Source: Mycolicibacterium tusciae (GTDB lineage Bacteria; Actinomycetota; Actinomycetes; Mycobacteriales; Mycobacteriaceae). Taken from it: a DNA stretch of 64,000 nt. Below, in pieces: positions 15,306-24,200 of the stretch. A model generated the notes under the pieces. That model made no database searches. It was given only the letters and a program-made list of their open reading frames with translations, and had not been told where the DNA came from. Position 1 is the first letter of the stretch; each line of letters opens with the position of its first letter. The position numbers were made by a program, and so were the translations under genes. The stretch spans positions 1-64,000 of the forward strand of contig NZ_MVIM01000017.1 of NCBI RefSeq assembly GCF_002086795.1. The letters run 5' to 3'.

Positions 15306-16587
15306 CCGAATTGGAATCTGCATCGTCGGCGCGGCGCTGCTCACCGCATGCTCCACAGCACCGACCCCGGCACCGGAGCGCCCTGCACCGACTTCGGCCG
15401 CCCCGACCGCGGAACCTGCCGCGGGACTGAGCCCCGTGGCGGTGCAGGTCGCTCGCGATCTCGCGCAGGCACCGTTCGACGAGTCCCGGGAGGCGCTGGT
15501 TCCGCGGGGGTGGACGTTGTCGGTGTGGGCCCGCATGCCAAAGCCGAGGCTCGCCGCGTGGACCCCCGACGGCGCTCTGCTGATATCCGTGCCCAGTGCC
15601 GGCCAGGTTGTCGCCCTGCGCCCTGGAACCGGCAGTCCGACACAAGAGGTGCTACTCGATGGACTCGACCAGCCTCACGGGTTGACCTTCGCCGGAAATT
15701 CCTTGTACGTCGCGGAAAGCGACCAGGTCGACGTCTACGACTATGCCGACGGCAGGGCGATCAATCGCCGAACCGTCGCCGGGGGCCTGCCCGACGCGAA
15801 GAGCCCGGACCTTCGCGGTGCCTATTCGCACGCGCTCAAGAGCGTCGCCATCGGCCCCGACGGCGCCGTGTACTTCTCCATCGGGTCGACGGGAAACATC
15901 TCAGCGGAGGATCGCGATGCCGATCCGCCGCGCGCCACCATCATGCGCGTTCCGCCCGGCGGCGGACCGGCAGAACCCTTCGCGACGGGTGTCCGTAACG
16001 GCACCGGCCTGGCGATCGCGCCGGACGGGTCGTTGTGGACCGCGGTCAACAACCGCGACAACGTCGCCGATCCACGCACCGGCGAGGCCGATCCAGAGTA
16101 CGTCGACGAGCACCCACCGGAATCGGTGGCCCGGCTGACGCCGGGACGCGAATTGGGCTGGCCCTACTGCAATCCCGATGGCGGTCCGGCCAATCTGCCA
16201 TTGATTCGTGACGTGCAGACCAACGCCGACGGCGACCGCATGGACTGTGCGTCATTGCCGCCGATTGAACAGAGCCTCGGAGCTCACGCCGCCCCACTCG
16301 GCATGAGCTTCACCGACGGCGTACTACCCGTGCCCTACGCCAGCGGAGCGCTCGTCGGCGTCCACGGATCGTGGAATCGCGAACCGCCCCGCGAGCCCGA
16401 GGTGTCGTTCTTTCCCTGGCGCGACGGCGTCTTGGGCGATCAGCAGACGCTCGTCGGCGGGTTTCAGTCCGCGGGCGGCTCGCGGTGGGGCCGTCCGGTG
16501 GCGGCGGTGACCGGACCGGACGGCGCCGTGTACATCACCGACGATTACGCCGACGCCGTGTACCGCCTGGCCCCGCCTTCGCGCTAA
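15283..16587 (+). CDS. Lipoprotein sorbosone-dehydrogenase-like PQQ/beta-propeller protein
   Basis: A 434-residue lipoprotein with lipobox LLTAC after the start MRVCLRHNRIGICIVGA, then a Pro/Ala/Thr linker and a beta-propeller. Repeated strands with the form P-D-G-x-L/V (WTPDGALLISV, IGPDGAVYFSIGS, IAPDGSLWTAVN, TGPDGAVYITDDY) and GVRNGTGLAI and GVHGSWNR place it in the GSDH / L-sorbosone dehydrogenase fold. It may oxidise sugars at the cell surface with PQQ, which few mycobacteria make, so the cofactor and role are open. The ATG lies inside the pirin gene; GGGAG is only 4 nt upstream. Confidence 0.82.
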   Translation: MRVCLRHNRIGICIVGAALLTACSTAPTPAPERPAPTSAAPTAEPAAGLSPVAVQVARDLAQAPFDESREALVPRGWTLSVWARMPKPRLAAWTPDGALLISVPSAGQVVALRPGTGSPTQEVLLDGLDQPHGLTFAGNSLYVAESDQVDVYDYADGRAINRRTVAGGLPDAKSPDLRGAYSHALKSVAIGPDGAVYFSIGSTGNISAEDRDADPPRATIMRVPPGGGPAEPFATGVRNGTGLAIAPDGSLWTAVNNRDNVADPRTGEADPEYVDEHPPESVARLTPGRELGWPYCNPDGGPANLPLIRDVQTNADGDRMDCASLPPIEQSLGAHAAPLGMSFTDGVLPVPYASGALVGVHGSWNREPPREPEVSFFPWRDGVLGDQQTLVGGFQSAGGSRWGRPVAAVTGPDGAVYITDDYADAVYRLAPPSR

Positions 16588-16871
16588 CGGACCTGCGTGG
16601 TCTTGGTGCCCCGCCGCCCGGTGATACCGACATAGATCGCGATCAACACGATGGCGACGATGATGCCGACGAGGAACGGGATGACCTCCCACCCGCCGTT
16701 CGAGTTCTGATACCCGAGCTGGTAGGTCAGCCACGAGCCGACGAAGGATCCGAGCGCACCGAGCACGATCGTCATGATCACACCGATGCTCTGTTTACCC
16801 GGCATGATGAGACGCGCCAGCGCCCCAACGATCAGGCCGACGATGAGCGCGCTGAGAATGGTTCCGATCAT
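16584..16871 (-). CDS. GlsB/YeaQ/YmgE-type small membrane protein
   Basis: A 95-residue protein with three hydrophobic segments (MIGTILSALIVGLIVGALA; IGVIMTIVLGALGSFVGSWL; VIPFLVGIIVAIVLIAIYVG) and the family's G-x-L-A-R-L-I-M-P-G signature. Members are stress-associated membrane proteins of unknown mechanism. It starts in a 4-nt overlap (ATGA) with the upstream SRPBCC gene and its stop overlaps the convergent lipoprotein stop by 3 nt. Confidence 0.9.
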   Translation of the reverse strand: MIGTILSALIVGLIVGALARLIMPGKQSIGVIMTIVLGALGSFVGSWLTYQLGYQNSNGGWEVIPFLVGIIVAIVLIAIYVGITGRRGTKTTQVR

Positions 16872-17317
16872 TTTTTCTCCTCTATATAGAGCCGGTTGAG
16901 GACCGAGATCAACTGCTTCTCGGTGTCATTGGCCAGTTTTTCGAAGTACAACTTCAACAGCGGGTTCAAAAGTGCTATCGGCCCGCGCATTTCGAGGTCG
17001 TTGCGGTAGGTGATAACTGAGCCCGTATTGGCCGCGTCGACGTAGATGTTCTCGGTGGAGGTCGACGACTTGTTCTTGCCGACGAACACCAGATTGCTGT
17101 CGCTCATTGTTTCGAGGGTGTAGGTCAGTTCTGCGGTGATGCCCGCGATCTTCGATACGTTGTGCCATGACGCGCCTTCACCGATTGGTCCGCTGTCGTT
17201 GCGCGTGCATTGCTGCGTGCCCGGATCCCACTCGACGGCTTGTGCGAAATCCTTGAGGTACTCGATGACCTGGTGCGGCGACGGGCTGACCGAGAATGTT
17301 CGCGAGACAGTGGGCAT
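16868..17317 (-). CDS. SRPBCC-family protein
   Basis: A 149-residue START-like protein: MPTVSRTFSVSPSPHQVIEYLKDFAQAVEWDPGT at the N-terminus, then alternating strands and a long C-terminal helix (LLNPLLKLYFEKLANDTEKQLISVL). The ligand is unknown. Its end overlaps the YeaQ-like gene by 4 nt, so the two are co-translated. Confidence 0.85.
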   Translation of the reverse strand: MPTVSRTFSVSPSPHQVIEYLKDFAQAVEWDPGTQQCTRNDSGPIGEGASWHNVSKIAGITAELTYTLETMSDSNLVFVGKNKSSTSTENIYVDAANTGSVITYRNDLEMRGPIALLNPLLKLYFEKLANDTEKQLISVLNRLYIEEKK

Positions 17318-17489
17318 GCGGCACGATTACCCGGTTCTTCGGGGAACTAACGCGCGCCAGTCCGTGACACGTAGCCGACAGCGCCAGTGCCGGGGCGAAA
17401 TCCTATTGTGATGCACTTGTTACGAAAGTTGACAGTGTTGCTACCGGGGTTAATGTGGTTTCGTCGCTATGTCTTCGGGAGGCCCCCCT

Positions 17490-18572
17490 TTGTCGATCTC
17501 AGTCTCGATTCTTCGGCGCTTCGCGGTCTGCGCGGCGGCGCTGATGCTGTGCGCTGGGCTGTCGACGACGGCCGGAGCCCCGAACGCGGGCGCAGCCAGC
17601 GGCCGCGATCTCCTCGCCGGCGCCATCGCCAACACCCGCGGGTCCTACCTCGTCTACAACTTCGGCAGCGGCCATCCCGCACCGATGCTCAACGCCGGCG
17701 GCAACTGGTACGAGATGAGCAACGGCGGCCACTTGATGATCATCAAGTCGGCGTCGCAACGGCTCGCCCCGCGACTGCTCGTCGACTCGCACAGCGGTTA
17801 TCAGGGCCGCTGCGAACGTGATCCACGCGCGCGCACCGGCGAGGGTCTCCGGCAGGCATCCGAGATCTTCTCGCCGCTGCAGGCATGGCAGGCGCTGGGC
17901 CAGCCCACCATCGCGATCAACGCCAACTTCTTCGACGTCCGCGGACAGCAGGGCGGCTCATGGAAGTCGACCGGCTGCAGTTCCCCACTGGGCGCCTACG
18001 TCGACAACACCCGCGGGCAGGGGCGCACCAACGCGGCCGTGACCGGCACCCTCGCGTATGCGGGTAAGCAAGGCCTCTCGGGTGGCAACGAGAACTGGAA
18101 AGCGTTGTCCACCATGATTCTTCCCGTCGCCGGCGCACCCTACGTGGTGCCGCCGAAAAGTCCCGACGATTACGACGCCGCAACGCCGGTGATTCAGGAC
18201 CTGCTCGACAAGGATGTTCGCTTCGTCGCGGTCGCGGGCATCGGGCTGTTGGCGCCCGGTGACATGGGGCAGCTCAACGACGGCGGCCCGAGCGCGGCCC
18301 GCACCGCCCTCGCATATTCCAGGACCAAGGACGAGATGTACGTCTTCCAGGGCGGCAGCTACACACCCGACCAGATGCAGGATCTGTTCCGTGGCCTCGG
18401 CAGCGATACGGCCGTGCTGCTCGACGGCGGCGGCTCGTCGGCGATCGTGTTGCGTCGCGACACCGGCGGCATGTGGTCGGGAGCCGGTGTCCCGGACGGC
18501 AATTGCGATACCCGTCAGGTGTTGTGCGATTCGCGGGAACGGGCGCTGCCGAGCTGGCTGGCGTTCAACTAA
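17490..18572 (+). CDS. Secreted phosphodiester glycosidase family protein (NAGPA domain)
   Basis: About 360 residues. A TTG start at 17490 has a GGGAGG site 7 nt upstream; an ATG at 17469 without a ribosome site is the alternative. The signal peptide is SISVSILRRFAVCAAALMLCAGL with a later cleavage region GAASG. The mature part shows the NAGPA-like pattern: INANFFDVRGQQGGSWKSTGCSSPLGAYV near the middle and the end motif SDTAVLLDGGGSSAIV. The family includes enzymes that expose mannose-6-phosphate or cut wall-associated sugar phosphates; the substrate here is unknown. It converges with the fructosamine-kinase gene, overlapping 4 nt at the stops. Confidence 0.85.
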   Translation: MSISVSILRRFAVCAAALMLCAGLSTTAGAPNAGAASGRDLLAGAIANTRGSYLVYNFGSGHPAPMLNAGGNWYEMSNGGHLMIIKSASQRLAPRLLVDSHSGYQGRCERDPRARTGEGLRQASEIFSPLQAWQALGQPTIAINANFFDVRGQQGGSWKSTGCSSPLGAYVDNTRGQGRTNAAVTGTLAYAGKQGLSGGNENWKALSTMILPVAGAPYVVPPKSPDDYDAATPVIQDLLDKDVRFVAVAGIGLLAPGDMGQLNDGGPSAARTALAYSRTKDEMYVFQGGSYTPDQMQDLFRGLGSDTAVLLDGGGSSAIVLRRDTGGMWSGAGVPDGNCDTRQVLCDSRERALPSWLAFN

Positions 18573-19342
18573 CGCAGGACATTCAGCGCGCTGCGCGCCG
18601 CCTGCCCGGTCTGCTCCGCATAGCTGCCGCCGAACAGCACGACGTGGGCCAGCAGCGGATACAACTGGTGCAGACCGACCCGGTCGCGCCAACCCTCGGA
18701 CAGCCTCCGCTGCGACTCGTACCCGTCGATGACGGCCTCGAAGTGCGGACAGCCGAAGAGTGCGAGCATCGCGAGATCGGTTTCGCGGCGGCCGCCGTGG
18801 GCCGCCGGGTCGATCAGGACGACGCCGTTCGGCGTCCACATCACGTTGCCGCTCCACAAATCACCGTGTAGACGGGCGGGACGATCGTCGTCGTCGAATC
18901 GCCCGTTCTCACATTGCGCGATCACCGCATCGAGTTCACGCCGGATCGACGCGTTGAGCCGGTCGGCCGCGCGCTCCGACATGGGCGCCAACCGTTCACG
19001 GGCGTAGAAGGTCCCCCACGAGTCGTGTGCGGTCAGCGACATCGGCAGAGGATGGTGCAGCGGTCCGAAGAAACCCGGCCCCGGCCATCCGGGTGGCCCG
19101 ACGCCGAACGCATCGGCGCCCGCGTCGTGCGTGCACGCCAATCGCCTACCGAACTCGCGGGCGGTGTCACGGTCGGGCGCGACGGCGTCGAGCCGTCCCA
19201 AGGTCAGGGCCCCATCGTCGTATTCGACGACCTCGGCGCACGGCACCCCGCCGTCGGCGGTTGAAAGCCATTGCAGCCCTGCGGCTTCGCACGCGAAGAA
19301 ACCCGTCGGCGCGCCGGGGTTGCGCTTGACGAAGGTCGGCAT
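18569..19342 (-). CDS. Fructosamine kinase family protein
   Basis: A 257-residue aminoglycoside-phosphotransferase-like kinase. The catalytic loop is RLHGDLWSGNVMW (Asp base, Asn metal ligand) and the second metal motif is LIDPAAHGGRRETDLAM, both diagnostic of FN3K. Such enzymes phosphorylate ketoamines on glycated proteins or free amines for repair. It is 1 nt downstream of the SDR gene and so in the same operon. Confidence 0.9.
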   Translation of the reverse strand: MPTFVKRNPGAPTGFFACEAAGLQWLSTADGGVPCAEVVEYDDGALTLGRLDAVAPDRDTAREFGRRLACTHDAGADAFGVGPPGWPGPGFFGPLHHPLPMSLTAHDSWGTFYARERLAPMSERAADRLNASIRRELDAVIAQCENGRFDDDDRPARLHGDLWSGNVMWTPNGVVLIDPAAHGGRRETDLAMLALFGCPHFEAVIDGYESQRRLSEGWRDRVGLHQLYPLLAHVVLFGGSYAEQTGQAARSALNVLR

Positions 19343-19343
19343 C

Positions 19344-20174
19344 TCAGGGCTGGCCGGAGACCTTCCGCAGCGCGATGTCGCGCATCTTCGTCGGCATCAC
19401 GCTCATCAACGCCACCTGCGCTTTGGGTACCAGTCCGACGATGTAGCGAGCGCGTGGCCGCTTCGCGGTGAGCGCCTCCTCGACGACCGCGGACACCTTT
19501 TCCGTCGGGACGGCGATCTTCTGCGACACCGGGATCATCTTCTTGAAGCCCGCGATGTGCTTGGCGTAGAGACCGCGGTGCTCCGGGGTCAGCCCGGCCT
19601 CGAGGTCTTCCACCATCGTGTCGGCGGTACGCCACATGTCGGTGTCGGTCTGTGCCGGCTCGACGACGATCACGCGGATCTTCCAGGGGTTCAGCTCCAT
19701 CCGCAGCGCATCGGCGGCCGCCTCCAGCGCGAACTTGCTCGCCGCGTACGCACCGATCAGCGGCATGGACAATCTGCCGTTGACGCTCGAGATGAACACG
19801 ACACGTCCGCGGGATTTCCGAAGCCGAGGCAGGACCGCCTGGGTGACAGCCAGCGCGCCGATGACGTTGATCTCCAGCTGCTTTCGCCACTCGTCGGGAC
19901 TCAGGGTCTCCATCGCGCCGCCGACCGCGATGCCCGCGTTGTTGACGACGGCGTCCAGCCGTTCGGGCAGCGATTGGTCGAGCGCGGCGATGTCGTCGGC
20001 GGAGGTGACATCGAGGATCACCGACGACACCCGCTGCGGGTCGAGTTTGGTTACCGCGTCCGCGTCCTGCTGACTGCGGACGCCGGCGATGACATCCCAG
20101 CCGCGGGCGGCCAGATGCTCGACGATCCCCTTGCCGATACCCCGTGAAGCTCCGGTGACGAGTGCTGTTGGCAT
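19344..20174 (-). CDS. Short-chain dehydrogenase/reductase
   Basis: A 276-residue classical SDR: TGASRGIGKG nucleotide loop, NNAGIAVGG, SSVNGRLSMPLIGAYAASKFAL with the catalytic Ser, Tyr and Lys, and EPAQTDT after the active site. The substrate is unknown. It is followed at 1 nt by the fructosamine kinase gene. Confidence 0.9.
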   Translation of the reverse strand: MPTALVTGASRGIGKGIVEHLAARGWDVIAGVRSQQDADAVTKLDPQRVSSVILDVTSADDIAALDQSLPERLDAVVNNAGIAVGGAMETLSPDEWRKQLEINVIGALAVTQAVLPRLRKSRGRVVFISSVNGRLSMPLIGAYAASKFALEAAADALRMELNPWKIRVIVVEPAQTDTDMWRTADTMVEDLEAGLTPEHRGLYAKHIAGFKKMIPVSQKIAVPTEKVSAVVEEALTAKRPRARYIVGLVPKAQVALMSVMPTKMRDIALRKVSGQP

Positions 20175-20213
20175 ACGCCGAGACTAGTCACTGCCTGCGC
20201 TGACGCCACCGAC

Positions 20214-20492
20214 TCAACAAAGCTCCCACTCGGCGGCGCTGACGATCTCGAGCGCCGTGTTGTTTCCGACCCCCAGATCGTTGATCACCATCGTGGTCTT
20301 GCCGGGTGACAACACGCCTGCGCGTTCGGCGGCGCACACCCTTTCGCCCTCGGCGAGCAACTGCTGCGGGGTCAGGAATGCGTACCTGTCCTGCAGCTTC
20401 GCCAAGTACGCTGCCTCGTCCGCAGTCGCCGTGGGCGCGGACAGTACGGCCGCACCAACCAATGCACCCAACAGACCGATAATTCGAATCAC
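20214..20492 (-). CDS. DUF732 secreted small protein
   Basis: A 92-residue exported protein from a GTG start with a GAGGTGGGG ribosome site. The signal is VIRIIGLLGALVGAAVLSAPTATA. The DUF732 mature domain has helices around YLAKLQDRYAFLTPQQLLAEGERVC and ends in EWELC, the cysteine pair typical of the family. Upstream in-frame codons (to 20591) precede the signal peptide and overlap another gene, so the shorter form is preferred. Function unknown. Confidence 0.85.
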   Translation of the reverse strand: MIRIIGLLGALVGAAVLSAPTATADEAAYLAKLQDRYAFLTPQQLLAEGERVCAAERAGVLSPGKTTMVINDLGVGNNTALEIVSAAEWELC

Positions 20493-20568
20493 GAGCCCCA
20501 CCTCCGCAAACCGGAATTTCCACCGGTCAATGCGGTTAAACACCCATTTGCGCGAGTACTTGCAAACG

Positions 20569-21153
20569 CTAGGAAATTTGTCGTGCGACAAACTGCGCCG
20601 TCAACCGATGCCACCGACTCCAGTCGCTGAGTAGGTTATGTCCGGCGTTGGGGATGCCGACCCATTCGGCGTCGACGCCGCGATCCTTGGCCCGCAGGGT
20701 CTGCTCCCGTGACGCGCGAGGATCGGTGCGCGTATCGCCGGTGCCGTGGACGACCAGGAGCCGGCAACCGACGGGCACCAGGTCGGCATCGTCTCTCGGC
20801 CACCATGGGGCCAGTGCCACGACGCCGCCGATGTCGGAGCCGGCGCTCAGGTGCGCGGCGACCCGTCCGCCCATCGAATGGCCGACGAGAACGACCCGGC
20901 GCGGGTCGACTTCGGTGAGCATGCGGTCGAGCTCCGCTTGGGCATCGTGTACGGGATCTCGCCGAGCTCCGTTCCATCCCCGCAGGCGGTACTGCACACG
21001 GTGCAGCCGGACACCGCCGCCGAGGCTGCGCCGAAGTGCCAGCGCCAACCACTCCATCCTCAGGTTGGCGAGCTGCCGTGCGCGGGAGGTTTCGTCGCTC
21101 TGCGGCTTGCCCCCGGGAAGGATCAGCACGCCGCCGCGGGCTCCGCTACTCAT
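20569..21153 (-). CDS. Alpha/beta-hydrolase (dienelactone-hydrolase-like)
   Basis: A 194-residue small hydrolase: nucleophile elbow GHSMGGRVAAHL (Ser), acid in VVHGTGDTRTDP and His in IPNAGHNLLSD. There is no signal peptide or membrane segment. It starts 8 nt inside the end of the DUF1275 gene. The substrate is unknown. Confidence 0.88.
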   Translation of the reverse strand: MSSGARGGVLILPGGKPQSDETSRARQLANLRMEWLALALRRSLGGGVRLHRVQYRLRGWNGARRDPVHDAQAELDRMLTEVDPRRVVLVGHSMGGRVAAHLSAGSDIGGVVALAPWWPRDDADLVPVGCRLLVVHGTGDTRTDPRASREQTLRAKDRGVDAEWVGIPNAGHNLLSDWSRWHRLTAQFVARQIS

Positions 21154-21838
21154 GGCCGACCGGGTGGCGACGGGGCCCGAACGAGAAGATGGCCGCGGTG
21201 GTCGCCACCAGAGCGGCCGCCAGGGTGATCACGGGTGCAACCGCGAACCGAGTCAACGTCGCGCCCAGCGTCGCACCGGCGAGAATGGTGAATACCACTC
21301 CGTAGCGCAGCTTTTCGCGGTCACCTGTGCCACCCGCCAATCGGCTGTCGAAGCCCAGACCGGAGACCGTCGTCGTCAGCACCGTGGTGGACAATTCTTG
21401 GATACCGAACTGCCGCGCGGTGGAGTTTTGGATGCCGAACGCGATGGCCAACCCCGCAATCAGGAACAGCTTCGTGTGGTCGTGGTAGTCGAGAACCCCG
21501 GTTCCCGCGAGGATCGACAGCGTCACGAGCATCACGACTTCCAGTGAGAGCGTAATCCCCAGCCAGCGGTGCACTTCGCGGTCGAGGTGGCGGGCCAACC
21601 GGCCGCCGAACACCGCGCCGGCCACGAAGCAGACGAGCGCGACCAACGCGGCGGTCACGTCCACGACCGTGCGCGGGGCCAGCCAGAGACCGAGGAAGAT
21701 GACGTTGCCGGTCATGTTCGCCACGAACACATGGCCGAGTTCCAGCACACTGACCGCGTCGACGAGGCCCGTCGCGAAGGTCAGCAACAGCAGCGCGACG
21801 TGGGTGAGCCGATCGGATACCGGTGATTCGACGGCCAC
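21146..21838 (-). CDS. DUF1275 (YoaK-like) membrane protein
   Basis: A 230-residue protein with six or seven hydrophobic segments. Family marks are LLLLTFATGLVDAVSVLELGHVFVANMTGNVIFLGLWL near the N-terminus and AFGIQNSTARQFGIQELSTTVLTTT in the middle. The transport role is unknown. It is the last gene before the mce1 block, 18 nt from the end of the last mas gene, and its product ends in a His-containing tail. Confidence 0.9.
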   Translation of the reverse strand: MAVESPVSDRLTHVALLLLTFATGLVDAVSVLELGHVFVANMTGNVIFLGLWLAPRTVVDVTAALVALVCFVAGAVFGGRLARHLDREVHRWLGITLSLEVVMLVTLSILAGTGVLDYHDHTKLFLIAGLAIAFGIQNSTARQFGIQELSTTVLTTTVSGLGFDSRLAGGTGDREKLRYGVVFTILAGATLGATLTRFAVAPVITLAAALVATTAAIFSFGPRRHPVGHE

Positions 21839-21856
21839 GGTCTGCGATGGCCCGTC

Positions 21857-22714
21857 CTACAACTGCGGCGTCAGGTCAAACGATGTCACGGTGGACATCT
21901 TGGTGATCAACCACTTCGCGTGATCGCGCTCCATCGTCAGCCGATAGGACAGATACCGCAGCGAGGGAATGTTTTTCGTCACCGGGCTGGTCGCCACCGA
22001 GTTGGTGTACACGATCGCGGTGGCTTCGTCGGCGGACAGCGATTCCACGGCGGCACTCATCACCTGGGTGGTGTTGGTGACCTGGGCCTGTTTGTTGGGT
22101 GCGACGATCGCGTCGATGTACTTGCGGTACTCATCGGCGAAGTCGCCACCGAGGAAGACCTCGGCGCGGTCCGGCAGCGCTTCCATGTTGTCGGGGGTGT
22201 ACGTCCACAGCGTGGAGATCGCACTGGCCGCGGTGCGGGCGACGTCGAGCTTCGTGTCGACCGTCGCGCGTTCGGCCAGATAGGGCTGGAGTGTGGCACC
22301 CGCGAAGGCGCCGGCCGCAACGAAGAGCGCTGCCGCGGCGGTGGCCGCGATGAGCAGTCGCTTTCCGGCGGGACGATGCGGCACCAGAATCCGGTCGTCG
22401 TCGGATTCGTCGGCCGGTTCGGCGTCAGCCTCCGACTCTGGGAGCTCGGCAGCTTCCTCGGGTTCCGGCGTCTGCACACCTTCGAAATCGTCTTCCGCTG
22501 CTTCCGCTTTGGGGGTGCGCCGCTTCTTACCCACGGGGGTCCGCGGCGCCTCGACGGGCTTGTCCGGATCGACAGGCTCGGCGGTAGTCTCGGTAACCGT
22601 CTGGAGCTCAGGCGTTTTCGGGCGGCGGCGTAACGAGAACCGGCTGCGGCGTGGTTCGGCCGGTGCATCCGCTTCGGTGGTCAGATCACCTGGATCAGCT
22701 GGCTGATCTTCCAC
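21857..22714 (-). CDS. Mce-associated membrane protein (Rv0178-like)
   Basis: A 285-residue protein from a GTG start (22712-22714) with a GGAAGGA site; it overlaps the upstream mas gene by 34 nt. The first ~110 residues are cytoplasmic, basic then rich in Glu/Pro/Asp. One membrane helix follows (KRLLIAATAAAALFVAAGAFAGATL), then an exported Mas domain with TLWTYTPDNMEALPDRAEVFLGGDFADEY. Mas proteins accompany and stabilise Mce lipid importers. It appears longer than the Rv0178 I recall (about 244 residues), mainly in the acidic N-terminus. Confidence 0.88.
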   Translation of the reverse strand: MEDQPADPGDLTTEADAPAEPRRSRFSLRRRPKTPELQTVTETTAEPVDPDKPVEAPRTPVGKKRRTPKAEAAEDDFEGVQTPEPEEAAELPESEADAEPADESDDDRILVPHRPAGKRLLIAATAAAALFVAAGAFAGATLQPYLAERATVDTKLDVARTAASAISTLWTYTPDNMEALPDRAEVFLGGDFADEYRKYIDAIVAPNKQAQVTNTTQVMSAAVESLSADEATAIVYTNSVATSPVTKNIPSLRYLSYRLTMERDHAKWLITKMSTVTSFDLTPQL

Positions 22715-23232
22715 TGTTGTCCTTCCTTGATGGCGGTTGCGACCCAACGGTTTCCGCTTTCGATCGTCGACTTTCCGTCCGGCGACTTGGACGTGATCTT
22801 CGTCGCGACCAGTACGTCGGCGCTTCCGTTGTCGTTCCACCGCTGTACGCCCGCGGCGACCACGGAGCCCGTGGTCGGTTCGGCCTGCGCCACCTGGATC
22901 AGGATCTCGTTCTGCTTCTCGGAGAACATGCTGGCGAACTCGCCGGTGCCCTGCGCCATGATCCGGTCGGTGTAGGCGTTGGCGTTGAACGGATCCAACG
23001 TGGTGTAGGAGGTCATGAACGCCTGCACGTAATCCAGAACCTGGGCATTGTTTGCGGTGTTGCGGACGTCGGCCCGGTGGCTGACGAGCATCAGGGTGCC
23101 CGCCGTGAGCGCCGCGGCGATCAATACCGATGCCAACGCGGCGATGAGTGGCAGGCCCCATCGCCGCGGCGGGTCCGGCTTCACCTCGAAGAAGTCGGGC
23201 TCGTCGGCCTCCATTCTGCGCCGCGGGCTCAT
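22681..23232 (-). CDS. Mce-associated membrane protein (Rv0177-like)
   Basis: A 183-residue protein with one membrane helix (WGLPLIAALASVLIAAALTAGTLML) and an exported SnoaL-like Mas domain (NNAQVLDYVQAFMTSYTTLDPFNANAYTDRIM). The Met at 23232 forms an ATGA overlap with the upstream RDD-Mas gene. The 183-residue length matches Rv0177. It is probably an accessory subunit of the Mce1 transporter. Confidence 0.9.
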   Translation of the reverse strand: MSPRRRMEADEPDFFEVKPDPPRRWGLPLIAALASVLIAAALTAGTLMLVSHRADVRNTANNAQVLDYVQAFMTSYTTLDPFNANAYTDRIMAQGTGEFASMFSEKQNEILIQVAQAEPTTGSVVAAGVQRWNDNGSADVLVATKITSKSPDGKSTIESGNRWVATAIKEGQQWKISQLIQVI

Positions 23233-24200
23233 TGGCCCGGCGCATTCATCTGCGGCTTCTTCAGCACGACGAGATTGGCGACCTTCCACTGGCCGTCAGC
23301 TGCCTTCTCGAACTCCACCCGCAGCGTCGCGGTGATGAACTTCAAGTCCTTCGGATCGGTGCCGCGCTGCCCCTGCAGCGCAATCAACATCGAGGCCTGC
23401 TCCGCCGTCGCCGACAGCACGGCGCTGCTGACCGCGAAGTACTCGTTCGACGTGGCGCCCGACTGCAGCACGAGCTGCTGTTGCGCGATCAACTGTTCCC
23501 GATAGCCGTCCGTCGTCAGCGACTGCGCATGCGAGAAGTCCTGCGGCAGTGACTCACTGTTGTAGCTGAGCAGCTGTTCGACGATCCGGGGACCCTGCTC
23601 GGCGATCTGCTGACGGGCGACGTCGACCGCCCGTTCGGGTCGGTACACCACGAGGTAACCCAAGCCGACGGCCACCGCGCACAGCACCGTCGCCACGACC
23701 AGCGCGATTGCCGCGGGCCTACGCGTATCACGTTGTGGCCGTTCGGCATTGTGCACCTCGGTGCGCAGCAACAGGTCGGCGAACGTGCGGCGCCTGCCGT
23801 CCCACAGCGGCCACAACCAGCCGACGAACAGCGCCGCGGTGTCCAGCAGGTGCACCAGGTCCCGGCCGGCCAGGCGCAGCACGCCGGGGGCGGCACCGTT
23901 TTGGGTGCGGACCGCGATGCCGAAGACCGCCCGGCCCAGGCTCCAGCCGGTGATCGTCGGTAGCAGCAGCCGGTTGACCGCCATCGCGACGATCACACAC
24001 GCCGCCGTCGCTACGTACACCCACCACAACCAGCCGAGCCACGGTGCGCTCCACGCCGACACCGCCATGGTTGCGATCACCGCAACCCCGAGGAGGACGT
24101 CGATGGCGATCGCACCCGCCCGTGCCGGCCAGGACGCCAGCGACGGTCCGGCCTCCACCTCGGTCTGCGACGAGTCCACAGTGTCCAGTACAGCTGTCAC
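23229..24200 (-). CDS. RDD-domain Mce-associated protein (Rv0176-like)
   Basis: A 323-residue fusion of an RDD membrane domain (about residues 20-145, with SWPARAGAIAIDVLLG and GWSLGRAVFGIAVRTQNG) and a C-terminal Mas domain after a further helix (AAIALVVATVLCAVAVGLGYLVV). The same arrangement is found in Rv0176. Both ends overlap neighbours by 4 nt. It probably helps assemble or stabilise the Mce1 complex. Confidence 0.9.
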   Translation of the reverse strand: MTAVLDTVDSSQTEVEAGPSLASWPARAGAIAIDVLLGVAVIATMAVSAWSAPWLGWLWWVYVATAACVIVAMAVNRLLLPTITGWSLGRAVFGIAVRTQNGAAPGVLRLAGRDLVHLLDTAALFVGWLWPLWDGRRRTFADLLLRTEVHNAERPQRDTRRPAAIALVVATVLCAVAVGLGYLVVYRPERAVDVARQQIAEQGPRIVEQLLSYNSESLPQDFSHAQSLTTDGYREQLIAQQQLVLQSGATSNEYFAVSSAVLSATAEQASMLIALQGQRGTDPKDLKFITATLRVEFEKAADGQWKVANLVVLKKPQMNAPGQ

